Origin: Albidovulum sediminicola
GTDB lineage: Bacteria; Pseudomonadota; Alphaproteobacteria; Rhodobacterales; Rhodobacteraceae
DNA: 64,000 bases
Assembly (NCBI RefSeq): GCF_025751575.1
Contig: NZ_JAOWLA010000007.1
Span: 124,001-188,000 of the forward strand
Direction of reading: 5' to 3'
The position numbers were made by a program, and so were the translations under genes. The notes under the pieces are model-generated. The model did no database searches. It saw only the letters and a list, made by a program, of their open reading frames with translations, and was not told where the DNA came from. Positions 37,910 to 47,084 of the stretch are shown piece after piece (position 1 is the first letter of the stretch; each line of letters starts with the position of its first letter).

Positions 37910-39175
37910 TCAGCCAAGGACCTTGGCGATGGCTTCGAGCGCCTTGCGCGCGCTTGCCGCGACGGCCACCTGGGCAAAGCCGTTGTCATTGTCGACCTCG
38001 GCGAAGAAATCGCCCTGAAGCGCGGTGCTGTAATCCTTCAGCGCGACGCGGGCCTCGTTCTTCAGCGCGGTGCGCTCGTCCCCTTCGGGGGTGTTCGTGA
38101 TCCGGTCGAGAACGTCCTCAAGCCGCGCGTCGAAGACATCGAGCCGCCGGCGCAGTTCGCTCGCCTCCGCGGCGATGGGCGCAAGTTCCGGGTCGCCCGC
38201 GCAGGCATCCACGATCGCCGATTCGAGCTTGCTCATCTCCTTCATCATGGTCGAGCGGGTCGCGCCCCAAAGGACACGGGACTTCTGGAATGGCACGACG
38301 TCCTTGGGTATCTCGCGCTCCGTCCCGCTGCCGCCCTTGGCAAGGACGGCCTCAAGCGCGGTCTTCAGCCGGGCCGCGATCTGGAGCGCCGCGGCGTGAT
38401 CGCCGGCTTCGGCCTTTTCCGTCGCCATGGCCCAGGCGGCGCCAAGCTGGCTCCGGTTCTCGGGATTGAGGGACAGGGCCTTCTGGAAAAGCTGCTCCAA
38501 CGCGGGGGCGATAGCGCCCCAGCGCTTGGCGTCGGGGCTGTCGCTGGGCGCGCCGTCCTGCGGACCACCCTGCGGCTGCGGTGCGGTGAGCAGGGGACGC
38601 AGCTTGGCGGCGATCGTGAGCGCCTCCTGGTGGTTGTCGGCGTCCGCCGCCTGTTCGGCGCGCGCCCAGGCGGCCTGGATCTGCGCGGCCTTTTCATGGC
38701 CCCCGGCGACAAGCCGTTCGACCATCGCCGCCATCGGACCCGCGATCTTGGCCCAGTTCTGCGCCTCGGGGCTTTGGGGCTCGTCCGCGCGGTCCTCGGC
38801 CTGATCGCCCTCTTCCTCCGGTTCGCCGTCATCGTCGGCCAGGTTGCCGTCGGGGTCGAGCGCGACGATCTTCATCTTGATGTCGATCCCGGCAAGGAAC
38901 TTGCGCAGCGTCTTCGACATGCCGGGCAGGATATCGCCCTGGCAATGCAGCATCATCTTCTTGCCCTTGATCTCGACCATCCCGAAAGTGACCTTCGGCG
39001 ACTCCCCTTCCTTCTTGGCCTGGCGCGCAAGGATCGAGGGGTCCTTCATCCGGTGAAGCATCATCACCGTGCCTTCGGGCTTCTTGCCAAGGCAAAGGCC
39101 GAATCCGATCGTCCGCTTGCGCGCCACGGGGATCATGGCCTTCAGTTCGTCCGTCGCTTCGGGTGACATCGGCAT
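37910..39175 (-). CDS. Repeat-containing 421-residue protein, first gene of zincin operon
   Basis: No signal peptide or membrane segment. Residues ~10-110 form a compact N-terminal domain (RTIGFGLCLGKKPEGTVMML, KVTFGMVEIKGKKMMLHC). An acidic linker follows, then two copies of a ~60-residue helical repeat: WAKIAGPMAAMVERLV...AAWARAEQAADADNHQEALTIAAKL (~141-192) and WGAIAPALEQLFQKAL...AAWAMATEKAEAGDHAAALQIAARL (~219-270). A C-terminal helical domain closes the protein. The repeats have the same style as helices in the 966-residue neighbour, so the two probably interact or share ancestry. GGAGAGGG ribosome site. Function unknown. Confidence 0.75.
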   Translation of the reverse strand: MPMSPEATDELKAMIPVARKRTIGFGLCLGKKPEGTVMMLHRMKDPSILARQAKKEGESPKVTFGMVEIKGKKMMLHCQGDILPGMSKTLRKFLAGIDIKMKIVALDPDGNLADDDGEPEEEGDQAEDRADEPQSPEAQNWAKIAGPMAAMVERLVAGGHEKAAQIQAAWARAEQAADADNHQEALTIAAKLRPLLTAPQPQGGPQDGAPSDSPDAKRWGAIAPALEQLFQKALSLNPENRSQLGAAWAMATEKAEAGDHAAALQIAARLKTALEAVLAKGGSGTEREIPKDVVPFQKSRVLWGATRSTMMKEMSKLESAIVDACAGDPELAPIAAEASELRRRLDVFDARLEDVLDRITNTPEGDERTALKNEARVALKDYSTALQGDFFAEVDNDNGFAQVAVAASARKALEAIAKVLG

Positions 39176-39341
39176 GGTGTCCCTCTCCTGTCTGGGGCAT
39201 GCGCGCGCCTTGCCTGCGGGTGGCGCGCTGCGATTCGGGTTTCGGGGCCTCTTGACCTGAGGTTAGTGTAGAATGCCCAAGGGTGGGACGATTTTGCAGC
39301 CAAGGGGCCGCACTTTCTGAACAAAGGGCGAAAAACCCGGC

Positions 39342-40226
39342 TTATGCCCCCGCCTTCTTTTCCGTGAAGGCCTTTGAAATGTCGAAGAAAGCGGCGACGC
39401 GCGTGCTTCCGCGGCGCTCGCGCAGGCAGATCAGGGCCTCGTCCATGCGCATCGTGTCCTCACCCTCGATCCGGATCTGGACAAGCCGCGGGTCCTGCCC
39501 GAACTCGGCTTCGGAAACGAAGCCGACCCCGGCGCCGGAAGCCACGATCTCGCGCACGGCCTCGCGGCCCTCGGCTTCGATCACGGGGGTCAGCTCGATC
39601 CCGCGCGTCCGCGCGGCGGCCTCCAGCTTCTGGCGGGTGCGCGAGCCGGATTCGCGCATGACCAGCGGATGCTCCGCCAGATCGGAAAAGGAGACCGAGC
39701 CGCGCCCGGCCAGCGGATGACCCCGTGCCGCAAAGGCGACGATCGGGGTCGAGTTCAGGCGGATCACCTCGAAGTCGCGGCTTTGCGGGATGTCGCCCAG
39801 AACGCCGATGTCGGCCTCGTAGCTGTAAAGGCTTTCAAGGACGGTGTCGGTGTTTCCGGCCCGCATCGCGATGCGCACCCCCGGATAGCGCTGGCGGAAC
39901 CTGGCAAGGATGTGAAGCAGGTGGTGGGCGCTGTCGGCGACAATCCTGAGCGTGCCGGCCCGCAGCGCACGGGATTCGGAGAGCAGCTCAAGCGCCTGTT
40001 GCTCGTTGTCAAAAAGCCGTCGCGTGATCTCCAGCAAGCGCTCACCCGCGGGCGTAAGGACGACCTGTTTCTTGTGACGGTTGAAGAGCAGGATGTCATA
40101 TTCCTCCTCCAGCTTGCGCACCTGGTCGGAGATCGCGGGCTGGGTCAGGCGCAATTCCTCTGCGGCGCGGGAAAACCCGCCGCAGATCGCGACATAGTGG
40201 AAGGCGCGAAGCTGAACATAGCGCAT
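39342..40226 (-). CDS. LysR family regulator of the phosphonate cluster
   Basis: 294-residue LysR regulator. The HTH is MRYVQLRAFHYVAICGGFSRAAEELRLTQPAISDQVRKLEEEYDILLFNR, and a two-lobed effector-binding domain follows. The start is ATG 40226, with AAGGGG nine bases upstream and a typical LysR opening; the frame is open to 40307, but the added residues do not look native. It is divergent from phnW, the usual position for a LysR regulator controlling its neighbour. It probably senses 2-aminoethylphosphonate or a breakdown product. The inducer is inference. Confidence 0.92.
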   Translation of the reverse strand: MRYVQLRAFHYVAICGGFSRAAEELRLTQPAISDQVRKLEEEYDILLFNRHKKQVVLTPAGERLLEITRRLFDNEQQALELLSESRALRAGTLRIVADSAHHLLHILARFRQRYPGVRIAMRAGNTDTVLESLYSYEADIGVLGDIPQSRDFEVIRLNSTPIVAFAARGHPLAGRGSVSFSDLAEHPLVMRESGSRTRQKLEAAARTRGIELTPVIEAEGREAVREIVASGAGVGFVSEAEFGQDPRLVQIRIEGEDTMRMDEALICLRERRGSTRVAAFFDISKAFTEKKAGA

Positions 40227-40310
40227 CCGGTCATTCCCCTTGCCGATCGCCACGGGGCTTGACCCGCTTTCGCGGGGAAGTATCGGTAAGTCAGGCTTAT
40301 ATGACAATAC

Positions 40311-40326
40311 AAATTAACGATTTTAC
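40311..40326 (+). promoter_or_regulatory. AT-rich motif in the LysR/phnW intergenic region
   Basis: AAATTAACGATTTTAC lies in the AT-rich part of the 174-base region between the LysR gene and phnW. The eight bases GATTTTAC (40319-40326), preceded by AAAT, recur before the transporter operon at 45812-45824. Also here is TAAG-N5-CTTA (40287-40299), a candidate LysR-type half-site pair, and a CCCGC/GCGGG hairpin at 40263-40276. Confidence 0.35.
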
Positions 40327-40400
40327 AGATGGCCCCGGCGCGTGAGAGATACGGGGCTGCAACGCCCCGACCCGCCGCAACCCGAAGTCAGGACACTCCG

Positions 40401-41588
40401 ATGACCGCTTCCGCCGCCCCGTTTCCCGCCCCCCGCCTGGGGGAGCCCTATCTGCTGACGCCTGGCCCCCTGACGACCGCCTTTTCGACGAAGGAGGCGA
40501 TGCTGAAGGACTGGGGGTCGTGGGACGCCGACTTCCGCGCGATGACGAAATCCATTTGCGATCAGATCGTGGCGCTGGCGGGCGATACGCGGGGCGAATT
40601 CGTCTGCGTGCCGATGCAGGGCTCGGGCTCCTTCTCGGTCGAGGCGATGCTGGGCACTTTCGTTCCGCGCGACGGCAAGGCACTGGTGCTGGCGAACGGC
40701 GCCTACGGTCTGCGCGCGGCGGAAACCATGCGCTACCTGGGGCGCGCCTATACGCTGATCGACAAGGGCGACTACATGCCCCCGCGCGGGGACGAGGTGG
40801 GCGCGGCGCTGGACGCCGACCCCGCAATTACCCATGTCGTCGCGATCCACTGCGAAACCTCCAGCGGCATCCTGAACCCCGTGGCCGAGATCTCCGAGGC
40901 CGTCTATGCGCGCGGCCGCAAGCTGCTGATCGACTCGATGTCGGCCTTCGGCGCCATCGACCTCGACGTGAACCGCATCCGGTACGAGGCGATGGTTTCC
41001 TCCGCCAACAAGTGCATCGAGGGTGTGCCGGGCTTCGGCTTCGTTGTCGCCCGCCGGTCAGAGCTTGAGGCGGCGAAGGGCAACTGCCACTCGCTCGCGC
41101 TCGACCTTCATGCGCAGTGGGCCTATCTGCAAAAGACCGGCCAGTGGCGCTACACGCCGCCCACCCATGTCGTCGCGGCCTTCCTCGAGGCGCTGCGCCT
41201 GCATGCAGAGGAAGGCGGCGTTCCAGCCCGCGGCGCGCGCTACACCCGCAACCGGGACGTGATGGTCGAGGGGATGCGCGGCCTGGGCTTCGAGACGCTG
41301 CTGAAGGACCGCTGGCTGTCGCCGATCATCGTGACCTTCTTCTGCCCGGCGGATCCCAACTTCGTCTTCGCGCGCTTCTATGATCTGATGAAGGCGAAGG
41401 GGTTCATCATCTACCCCGGCAAGCTGACGGTCGTGGACAGTTTCCGCGTCGGCTGCATCGGCCGGATGGACGAACATGTGATGCGGCGCGTGGTTCAGGC
41501 CGCCAAAGAGGCGCTGGCTGAAATGGGCGTCGCCTCAGCCGCGCCGCCCGAAGCCGCCATCGCCGAACGCGCGAAACTTGCCGCCTGA
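40401..41588 (+). CDS. phnW: 2-aminoethylphosphonate--pyruvate transaminase
   Basis: 395-residue PLP class V aminotransferase that converts AEP and pyruvate to phosphonoacetaldehyde and alanine, the first step of AEP breakdown. Typical sequences: [56 protein letters not shown] and the PLP lysine in [20 protein letters not shown] 40401 is used because homologues start close to LLTPGP; the frame reaches back to 40329. The context with phnA and phnY confirms the AEP role over other class V enzymes. It is divergent from the LysR gene. Confidence 0.96.
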   Translation: MTASAAPFPAPRLGEPYLLTPGPLTTAFSTKEAMLKDWGSWDADFRAMTKSICDQIVALAGDTRGEFVCVPMQGSGSFSVEAMLGTFVPRDGKALVLANGAYGLRAAETMRYLGRAYTLIDKGDYMPPRGDEVGAALDADPAITHVVAIHCETSSGILNPVAEISEAVYARGRKLLIDSMSAFGAIDLDVNRIRYEAMVSSANKCIEGVPGFGFVVARRSELEAAKGNCHSLALDLHAQWAYLQKTGQWRYTPPTHVVAAFLEALRLHAEEGGVPARGARYTRNRDVMVEGMRGLGFETLLKDRWLSPIIVTFFCPADPNFVFARFYDLMKAKGFIIYPGKLTVVDSFRVGCIGRMDEHVMRRVVQAAKEALAEMGVASAAPPEAAIAERAKLAA

Positions 41589-41620
41589 GGCGGCCCCGAG
41601 ATCTGACGGAAGGACTGAGT

Positions 41621-42871
41621 ATGAACATGATCAACCGCGCGCCCGTGACGGCCAATGACCGCGTCTATCCCTGGCCGAAGGTGCCTGCGATTGCGATCTG
41701 CCTTGACGGTTGCGAGCCGGAGTATCTGGAAGTGGCGATTGCCGAGGGCTTGATGCCGACCTTGAAGCGGATGCGGGCGGAGGGGACGGACCGGCTGGCG
41801 CATTCGGTGATCCCGTCCTTCACCAATCCCAACAACCTCTCGATCGCGACCGGGCGCCCGCCCGTCGTGCACGGGATCTGCGGCAACTACCTCTATGAGC
41901 CAGAGACCGGGCAGGAGGTGATGATGAACGACGTGCGTTTCCTGCGCGCGCCGACGGTCTTCAAGCAGTTCTACGACGCCGGCGCGCGCGTCGCGGTCGT
42001 GACCGCCAAGGACAAGCTGCGCGCGCTTCTGGGCGCGGGGCTGAAGTTCGACGCGGATCGGGCCATCGCCTTTTCCTCGGAACGCGCCGACACCACGACG
42101 AAGGCCGAACACGGGATCGACAACGCCAGTGCCTGGCTGGGCCGCCCGGTGCCGGAGGTCTATTCGGCCGACCTGTCGGAGTTTGTCTTCGCGGCGGGCG
42201 TGAAGCTTCTGCGGGAATGGAAGCCCGACGTGATGTACCTCTCGACGACCGATTACATCCAGCACAAATACGCCCCCGACCAGCAGGGGGCCAAGGACTT
42301 CTACGCCATGTTCGACCGCTACCTGGGAGAGCTTGACGCGCTTGGCGCGGCGATCGTGGTGACGGCCGACCATGGCATGAAGCCCAAGCACAAGGCCGAC
42401 GGCAGCCCCGCCGTGGTCTATGTCCAGGACCTGCTGGACGATTGGCTGGGCAAGGCCGCGGCCCGCGTGATCCTGCCGATCACCGACCCCTATGTCGTCC
42501 ACCACGGCGCGCTGGGGTCCTTCGCGACCGCCTACCTGCCCGAGGGCGCGGACCGCGCGGACATCATGGCGCGCCTCCGCGCGGTCGAGGGCATCACCCT
42601 TGTCGTCACCCGCGAGGAGGCGGTGACGCGCTTCGAACTGCCCGCCGACCGGATCGGCGATATCGTCATGATCTCGGGCGAGAACATGACCATCGGCACC
42701 TCGGCCCACCGCCACGACCTGGCGGCGCTGAAGGAGCCGCTGCGCAGCCATGGCGGGCTGACCGAGCAGGAGGTGCCCTTCATCGTCAACCGCAAGGTCG
42801 ATCTGCCGAACGCCCCGGTCCTGCGCAATTTCGACGCCTTCCTTTACGCCTGCACGGCGGCGGCGCTCTGA
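41621..42871 (+). CDS. phnA: Phosphonoacetate hydrolase
   Basis: 416-residue alkaline-phosphatase-superfamily enzyme cleaving the C-P bond of phosphonoacetate to acetate and phosphate. All expected metal and catalytic residues are at the positions known for the Sinorhizobium enzyme: D29, nucleophile T68 (SFTNPNN), D211 and H215 ([11 protein letters not shown]), D250 and H251 (TADHGMK), and H377 (SHGGLTE). So two zinc ions and activity are expected. GGAAGGA ribosome site. It sits between phnW and phnY, all on one strand with short gaps. This is a phosphate-releasing route that does not need the C-P lyase complex. Confidence 0.97.
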   Translation: MNMINRAPVTANDRVYPWPKVPAIAICLDGCEPEYLEVAIAEGLMPTLKRMRAEGTDRLAHSVIPSFTNPNNLSIATGRPPVVHGICGNYLYEPETGQEVMMNDVRFLRAPTVFKQFYDAGARVAVVTAKDKLRALLGAGLKFDADRAIAFSSERADTTTKAEHGIDNASAWLGRPVPEVYSADLSEFVFAAGVKLLREWKPDVMYLSTTDYIQHKYAPDQQGAKDFYAMFDRYLGELDALGAAIVVTADHGMKPKHKADGSPAVVYVQDLLDDWLGKAAARVILPITDPYVVHHGALGSFATAYLPEGADRADIMARLRAVEGITLVVTREEAVTRFELPADRIGDIVMISGENMTIGTSAHRHDLAALKEPLRSHGGLTEQEVPFIVNRKVDLPNAPVLRNFDAFLYACTAAAL

Positions 42872-42888
42872 GCATGAAGGACGCGAGC

Positions 42889-44337
42889 ATGACGACTTTC
42901 GAGATCCGGCACGAAGGCATGCGGATCGGTGGCGAAAAGGTCTTCACCGACCGCGTGATCGAGGTCCGCTACCCCTACACGGACGAGGTGGTGGGAACGG
43001 TCCCGGCGGGAACGGCCGAACATGCCCGCCGCGCCTTCGAGATCGCGGCCAGCTATCGCGCGACGCTTTCGCGCTACGAGCGCAGCCAGATCCTGAAGCG
43101 CGCGGGCGAGCTGATCGGCGAACGGCGCGATGAGTTGGCCAAGGGGCTGGTGCTGGAGCTGGGCATCTGCTGGCAGCACGCGATCTACGAGACCAAGCGC
43201 GCGCAGGATGTCTACACCTTCGCCGCCGCCCAGGCGCTTCAGGACGACGGGCAGATCTTTTCCTGCGACCTGACCCATAACGGCAAGGACCGCAAGATCT
43301 ACACCAAGCGCGAGCCGGTGCGGGCGATCTCGGCGATCACGCCCTTCAACCATCCGCTGAACATGGTCAGCCACAAGATCGCGCCCTCGATCGCGACCAA
43401 CAACTGCATGGTCTGCAAGCCGACCGAGCTGACGCCGCTGACCGCGATCGCGCTGGCCGATATCCTCTACGAGGCGGGCCTGCCGCCGGAGATGTTCCAG
43501 GTGGTGACGGGCCTGCCCGCCGATATCGGCGACGAGATGATCACCAACGAGAACATCGACATCATCACCTTCACCGGGGGCGTGCCGGTGGGCAAGATGA
43601 TCGCGGCCAAGGGGGTCTACAAGCGCCAGGCGCTGGAACTGGGGGGCAACGATCCGCTGATCGTGCTCAACGACCTCGACGATGCCGACCTCGACAAGGC
43701 CGCGACGATCGCCGTTGCCGGGGCGACGGGCAACTCGGGTCAGCGCTGCACGGCGGTCAAGCGCATCCTGGTGCAGGAAAGCGTCGCCGACCGTTTCGTG
43801 CCGATGGTGCTGGAAAAGGCCAGGAAGATCCGCTTCGGCGATCCGATGGACCCCGCGACCGAACTGGGCTGCGTGATCCACGCGCAGGCGGCCGAACTCT
43901 TCGAGAAGCGCGTCTACATGGCCGCCGATGAGGGCGCGAAGGTGCTCTACGACCCGGGCCGCAAGGGGGCGCTGCTGCCGCCGATCGTCGTCGATCATGT
44001 GCCCCATGACAGCGAACTGGTGATGGAGGAGACCTTCGGCCCCATCGTCCCCATCGTGCGCGTGCCCGACAATGACGAAGAGGTCATGCGGATCTCGAAC
44101 GGGACCGAGTTCGGCCTGTCCTCCGGCGTCTGCACCAACGACTTCCGCCGCATGCAGGCCTATATCGAGGGGCTGAACGTCGGCACCGTGAACATCTGGG
44201 AACAGCCCGGCTACCGCATCGAGACCTCCCCCTTCGGCGGCATCAAGGACTCGGGCAACGGCGTCAAGGAAGGCGTCTCGGAGGCCATGAAGTTCTTCAC
44301 AAACGTGAAAACCTATTCGCTCCCCTGGCCACGCTGA
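42889..44337 (+). CDS. phnY: Phosphonoacetaldehyde dehydrogenase
   Basis: 482-residue NAD-dependent aldehyde dehydrogenase oxidising phosphonoacetaldehyde to phosphonoacetate. The catalytic Cys287 is in [12 protein letters not shown], the general-base Glu in ALELGGNDP, and the cofactor site in TPFNHPLN and [11 protein letters not shown]104, H155, R286 and C287 match, with an offset of four, the phosphonate-binding and catalytic residues reported for Sinorhizobium PhnY. ATG 42889 has AAGGA seven bases upstream; ATG 42874 would add five residues. It links PhnW to PhnA in the pathway. A dispersed repeat follows the stop. Confidence 0.95.
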   Translation: MTTFEIRHEGMRIGGEKVFTDRVIEVRYPYTDEVVGTVPAGTAEHARRAFEIAASYRATLSRYERSQILKRAGELIGERRDELAKGLVLELGICWQHAIYETKRAQDVYTFAAAQALQDDGQIFSCDLTHNGKDRKIYTKREPVRAISAITPFNHPLNMVSHKIAPSIATNNCMVCKPTELTPLTAIALADILYEAGLPPEMFQVVTGLPADIGDEMITNENIDIITFTGGVPVGKMIAAKGVYKRQALELGGNDPLIVLNDLDDADLDKAATIAVAGATGNSGQRCTAVKRILVQESVADRFVPMVLEKARKIRFGDPMDPATELGCVIHAQAAELFEKRVYMAADEGAKVLYDPGRKGALLPPIVVDHVPHDSELVMEETFGPIVPIVRVPDNDEEVMRISNGTEFGLSSGVCTNDFRRMQAYIEGLNVGTVNIWEQPGYRIETSPFGGIKDSGNGVKEGVSEAMKFFTNVKTYSLPWPR

Positions 44338-44339
44338 GC

Positions 44340-44390
44340 CGCGCGGGGCGTGCGGGAGCCTCCGGCGGGGATATTTGGAAAAAGAAGAAG
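44340..44390. repeat. Dispersed gene-end repeat, copy C
   Basis: On the minus strand this reads CTTCTTCTTTTT, CCAAATA and TCCCCGCC, followed by a GC-rich imperfect hairpin. It is the most diverged of three related copies (others at 9214-9261 and 17121-17173). It lies directly after phnY and immediately before the pbfA-like start. Confidence 0.5.
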
Positions 44391-44398
44391 GGCAGGCC

Positions 44399-45748
44399 GT
44401 GATTACCCATACCGAAGGCGAATCCAATACGTCGGAGGCGCGCCGGGTCTGGGCGTCCCGCCACCCCGATGCCGCGACGCGCGACCTCCTCGCGCGCGAC
44501 GCGGAGGCATTCCTGCACCAGTCGCTGTCCTCGCCCTGCCTTTCGACCATCGCCAAGGCCGAGGGGATCTGGATCGAGGATACGGCCGGGCGGCGCTATA
44601 TGGATTTCCATGGCAACTCGGTCCATCACATCGGCTATGGTCATCCCCGCGTGGTCGCTGCGATCAAGGCGCAGCTTGATGCACTGAGCTTTTCGCCGCG
44701 CCGGTTCACCAACGAGGTCTCGGTGGACCTGGCGGAGCGGCTGGCGCAGATCGCGCCGGGTGACCTGGGCAAGGTGCTTTTCACCACCGGCGGATCGGAC
44801 GCGAACGAGGTGGCGCTCAGGATCGCGCGGGCCGCAACGGGGCGGTTCAAGACCGTCAGCTTCTGGGATGCCTTCCATGGGGCAGGTTTCGGGGCCTCGA
44901 GCGTGGGGGGGGAGGCGACCTTCCGCTCCCATATCGCGGGACCGCTGCTGCCCGGGGCGGAGCATGTCGCGCCGTTCAACTGTTATCGATGCGCGTATGG
45001 CCATGCCGGGCCCGAGGCCTGCGGTCTTGCCTGCGCGAAGATGGTGGAGTTCGTGCTGGAGCGCGAGGGCGATGTGGCCGCCGTCATCGCCGAGCCGATG
45101 CGGGCGGTGCCCACGGTTCCGCCGCCTGGCTTCTGGAAGCATGTCCGCGACGCCTGCAACCGTCATGGCGCGCTTTTGATCATGGACGAGATCCCGACCG
45201 GCCTGGGCAAGACTGGCCGGATGTTCGCCTTCGAGCATGACGAGGTGGTCCCCGACATCGTTACGCTGGGCAAGGCGCTTGGCGGGGGCATCCTGCCCCT
45301 CGCCGCTGTCCTCGCGCGGCGGGATCTCGATGTCTGTGGCGATTTCGCGATTGGGCATTACACGCATGAAAAGAACCCGGTGACGGCACGCGCGGCGCTC
45401 GAAACCCTGGCCGTGATCCAGGACGAGGGCCTTGTCGCGCGGGCGGCCGAGCTTGGGGCGCACGCGCTCGAACGGTTGCGGGACAGTGTCGGCGGCAGCC
45501 CGCTTGTCGGCGAGATTCGCGGGCGCGGTCTCATGTTCGGGGTGGAGATCGTCGAGGACCGCGCGGCGAAGGTGCCGGGCAGGGCGGCGGCCGAGCGCAT
45601 CTATTACCGCTGCCTTGAGGCGGGCCTGAGTTTCAAGATCAGCGCGGGATGCGTGCTGACGCTGTCGCCGCCCCTGACCATCGGGCGGGAAGATCTTGAC
45701 CGCGCCCTCGACATCGTTGCGCAGGCGATCGCTGCGGAAGCGCCGTGA
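44399..45748 (+). CDS. pbfA: Class III PLP enzyme, probable (R)-1-hydroxy-2-aminoethylphosphonate ammonia-lyase
   Basis: 449-residue aminotransferase-fold PLP enzyme. Key stretches are MDFHGNSVHHIGYGHPRV, FTTGGSDANEVALRIAR, MDEIPTGLGKTGRMF and the PLP lysine in TLGKALGGGILPLAA. Class III enzymes next to phnW/phnA/phnY genes have been identified as PbfA, which eliminates ammonia from (R)-1-hydroxy-AEP to give phosphonoacetaldehyde, so that phnY and phnA can use hydroxylated AEP. A plain omega-aminotransferase is the alternative. GTG 44399 is chosen as the first start after the repeat. The assignment rests on context as well as sequence. Confidence 0.8.
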   Translation: MITHTEGESNTSEARRVWASRHPDAATRDLLARDAEAFLHQSLSSPCLSTIAKAEGIWIEDTAGRRYMDFHGNSVHHIGYGHPRVVAAIKAQLDALSFSPRRFTNEVSVDLAERLAQIAPGDLGKVLFTTGGSDANEVALRIARAATGRFKTVSFWDAFHGAGFGASSVGGEATFRSHIAGPLLPGAEHVAPFNCYRCAYGHAGPEACGLACAKMVEFVLEREGDVAAVIAEPMRAVPTVPPPGFWKHVRDACNRHGALLIMDEIPTGLGKTGRMFAFEHDEVVPDIVTLGKALGGGILPLAAVLARRDLDVCGDFAIGHYTHEKNPVTARAALETLAVIQDEGLVARAAELGAHALERLRDSVGGSPLVGEIRGRGLMFGVEIVEDRAAKVPGRAAAERIYYRCLEAGLSFKISAGCVLTLSPPLTIGREDLDRALDIVAQAIAAEAP

Positions 45749-45988
45749 ACTTCGCCGCAACCGGGTGAATGCCGCGCAAGTTCATCTGCGGAATTTTCAG
45801 ATATATAAGATAAATAGATTTTACTTATTGTTCGACCCTCCGCAAACTTCCTCTCGGGTCGCGTCGAATGGGCTTCCGTTTCACCGGGTTGTCACATTGG
45901 CGCGCTACCAGCAGCGAGAAGTCTGGGGCGCGCCGCGCCCACGGGCTCACACACAGTGACATCACACTGGCCAACACTGGGGTAAACC
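45749..45988. other. Intergenic region before the AEP transporter genes
   Basis: 240 bases without a credible gene. It contains a strongly AT-rich stretch (~45792-45832) unlike the rest of the window, likely promoter DNA. Within it, AAATAGATTTTAC (45812-45824) shares AAAT and GATTTTAC with the region before phnW. A small inverted repeat, CAGTG / CACTG (45954-45969), lies 20 bases before the ATG of the binding-protein gene and might affect translation. Confidence 0.45.
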
Positions 45989-47011
45989 ATGACCAATTCG
46001 AAAACTCTGGCTCTCGGCGCGTTCGCCTTGGCGCTGAGCACCACGGCACTTTGGGCGGAAACCGAACTGACGGTCTACACCGCCGTGGAAGCGGAGGACC
46101 TGGAACGCTACGCCGCGACCTTCAACGAGGATCATCCGGATATCAAGATCAACTGGGTTCGCGATTCGACCGGGGTCATCACTGCCAAGCTTCTGGCGGA
46201 AAAGAACAACCCGCAGGCGGACGTGATCTGGGGCCTGGCGGCGACCTCGCTTCTGGTACTCAAGACCGAAGGCATGCTGGAGCCCTACGCGCCCGCCGGG
46301 CTGGACGCCATGGACCCCAAGTTCCGTGACAGCGACAACCCGCCTTCGTGGGTGGGCATGGACGCCTGGGTGGCCGCGATCTGCTACAATACGGTCGAGG
46401 GCGAAAAGCTTGGCCTGAGCGCGCCGACCAGCTGGGCGGACCTGACGAAGCCGGAATATGCAGGCCACGTCGTCATGCCGAACCCGGCATCCTCGGGCAC
46501 CGGCTTCCTCGACGTGTCGAGTTGGCTCCAGATGATGGGCGAAGAGGGCGGCTGGGCCTATATGGACTCGCTTCACAACAATATCGCGGCCTACACGCAC
46601 TCCGGCTCCAAGCCGTGCAAGATGGCGGCGGCGGGTGAAACCGTGATGGGCGTGTCCTTCGCTTTCCGCGGCGCCAAGGAAAAGACCAACGGCGCGCCGG
46701 TCGAGATCATCATCCCCGAGGAAGGCATCGGTTGGGACATGGAGGCGACCGCCATTGTCGCGGGCACCGCCAACGAAGAGGCTGCCAAGACCCTGGTCGA
46801 CTGGTCGGTCACGCCCAAGGCGATGGAGATGTACAACGTTGGCTACGCCGTCGTGGGCATCCCGGGTATCGCCAAGCCCGTCGAACACTTCCCGGCCAAT
46901 ATCCCGGAAAAGATGATCAACAACGACTTCGAATGGGCGGCAAACAACCGCGCCGCGATCCTGGAGGAGTGGTCCAAGCGCTACGACTCCAAATCGGAGC
47001 CGAAGGGCTGA
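45989..47011 (+). CDS. 2-aminoethylphosphonate ABC transporter, substrate-binding protein
   Basis: 340-residue periplasmic binding protein related to the iron(III)/polyamine type. The signal peptide is LALGAFALALSTTALWA. Mature motifs are ELTVYTAVEAEDLERYAATF, ADVIWGLAATSLL and VMPNPASSGTGFLDVSSWLQ. The match is to the putative AEP binding proteins called PhnS2 or AepX. It heads the transporter operon, with the ATPase and a double permease after it. A strong hairpin plus T-run follows the stop, which should give more binding protein than membrane components. Neighbouring AEP catabolic genes support the substrate. Confidence 0.9.
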   Translation: MTNSKTLALGAFALALSTTALWAETELTVYTAVEAEDLERYAATFNEDHPDIKINWVRDSTGVITAKLLAEKNNPQADVIWGLAATSLLVLKTEGMLEPYAPAGLDAMDPKFRDSDNPPSWVGMDAWVAAICYNTVEGEKLGLSAPTSWADLTKPEYAGHVVMPNPASSGTGFLDVSSWLQMMGEEGGWAYMDSLHNNIAAYTHSGSKPCKMAAAGETVMGVSFAFRGAKEKTNGAPVEIIIPEEGIGWDMEATAIVAGTANEEAAKTLVDWSVTPKAMEMYNVGYAVVGIPGIAKPVEHFPANIPEKMINNDFEWAANNRAAILEEWSKRYDSKSEPKG

Positions 47012-47029
47012 TCACGACCATCCTCGCAC

Positions 47030-47057
47030 GGGGCGCCGCCAGTCCGGCGCCCCTTTT
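47030..47057 (+). terminator. Intercistronic terminator-like hairpin in the AEP transporter operon
   Basis: Nine-base perfect stem (GGGGCGCCG / CGGCGCCCC), loop CCAGTC, followed by TTTT. It is between the binding-protein stop (47011) and the ATPase start (47085), and so would reduce read-through and raise the ratio of binding protein to transporter. Confidence 0.8.
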
Positions 47058-47084
47058 CGCGACCGCATCGACCGGACGGAAGAC

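Noticed and set aside
34238-39175. Complete secretion or injection system around the zincin operon
   Set aside because: No sheath, tube, baseplate, ATPase or secretin gene lies in the window. An effector role is therefore only a hypothesis.
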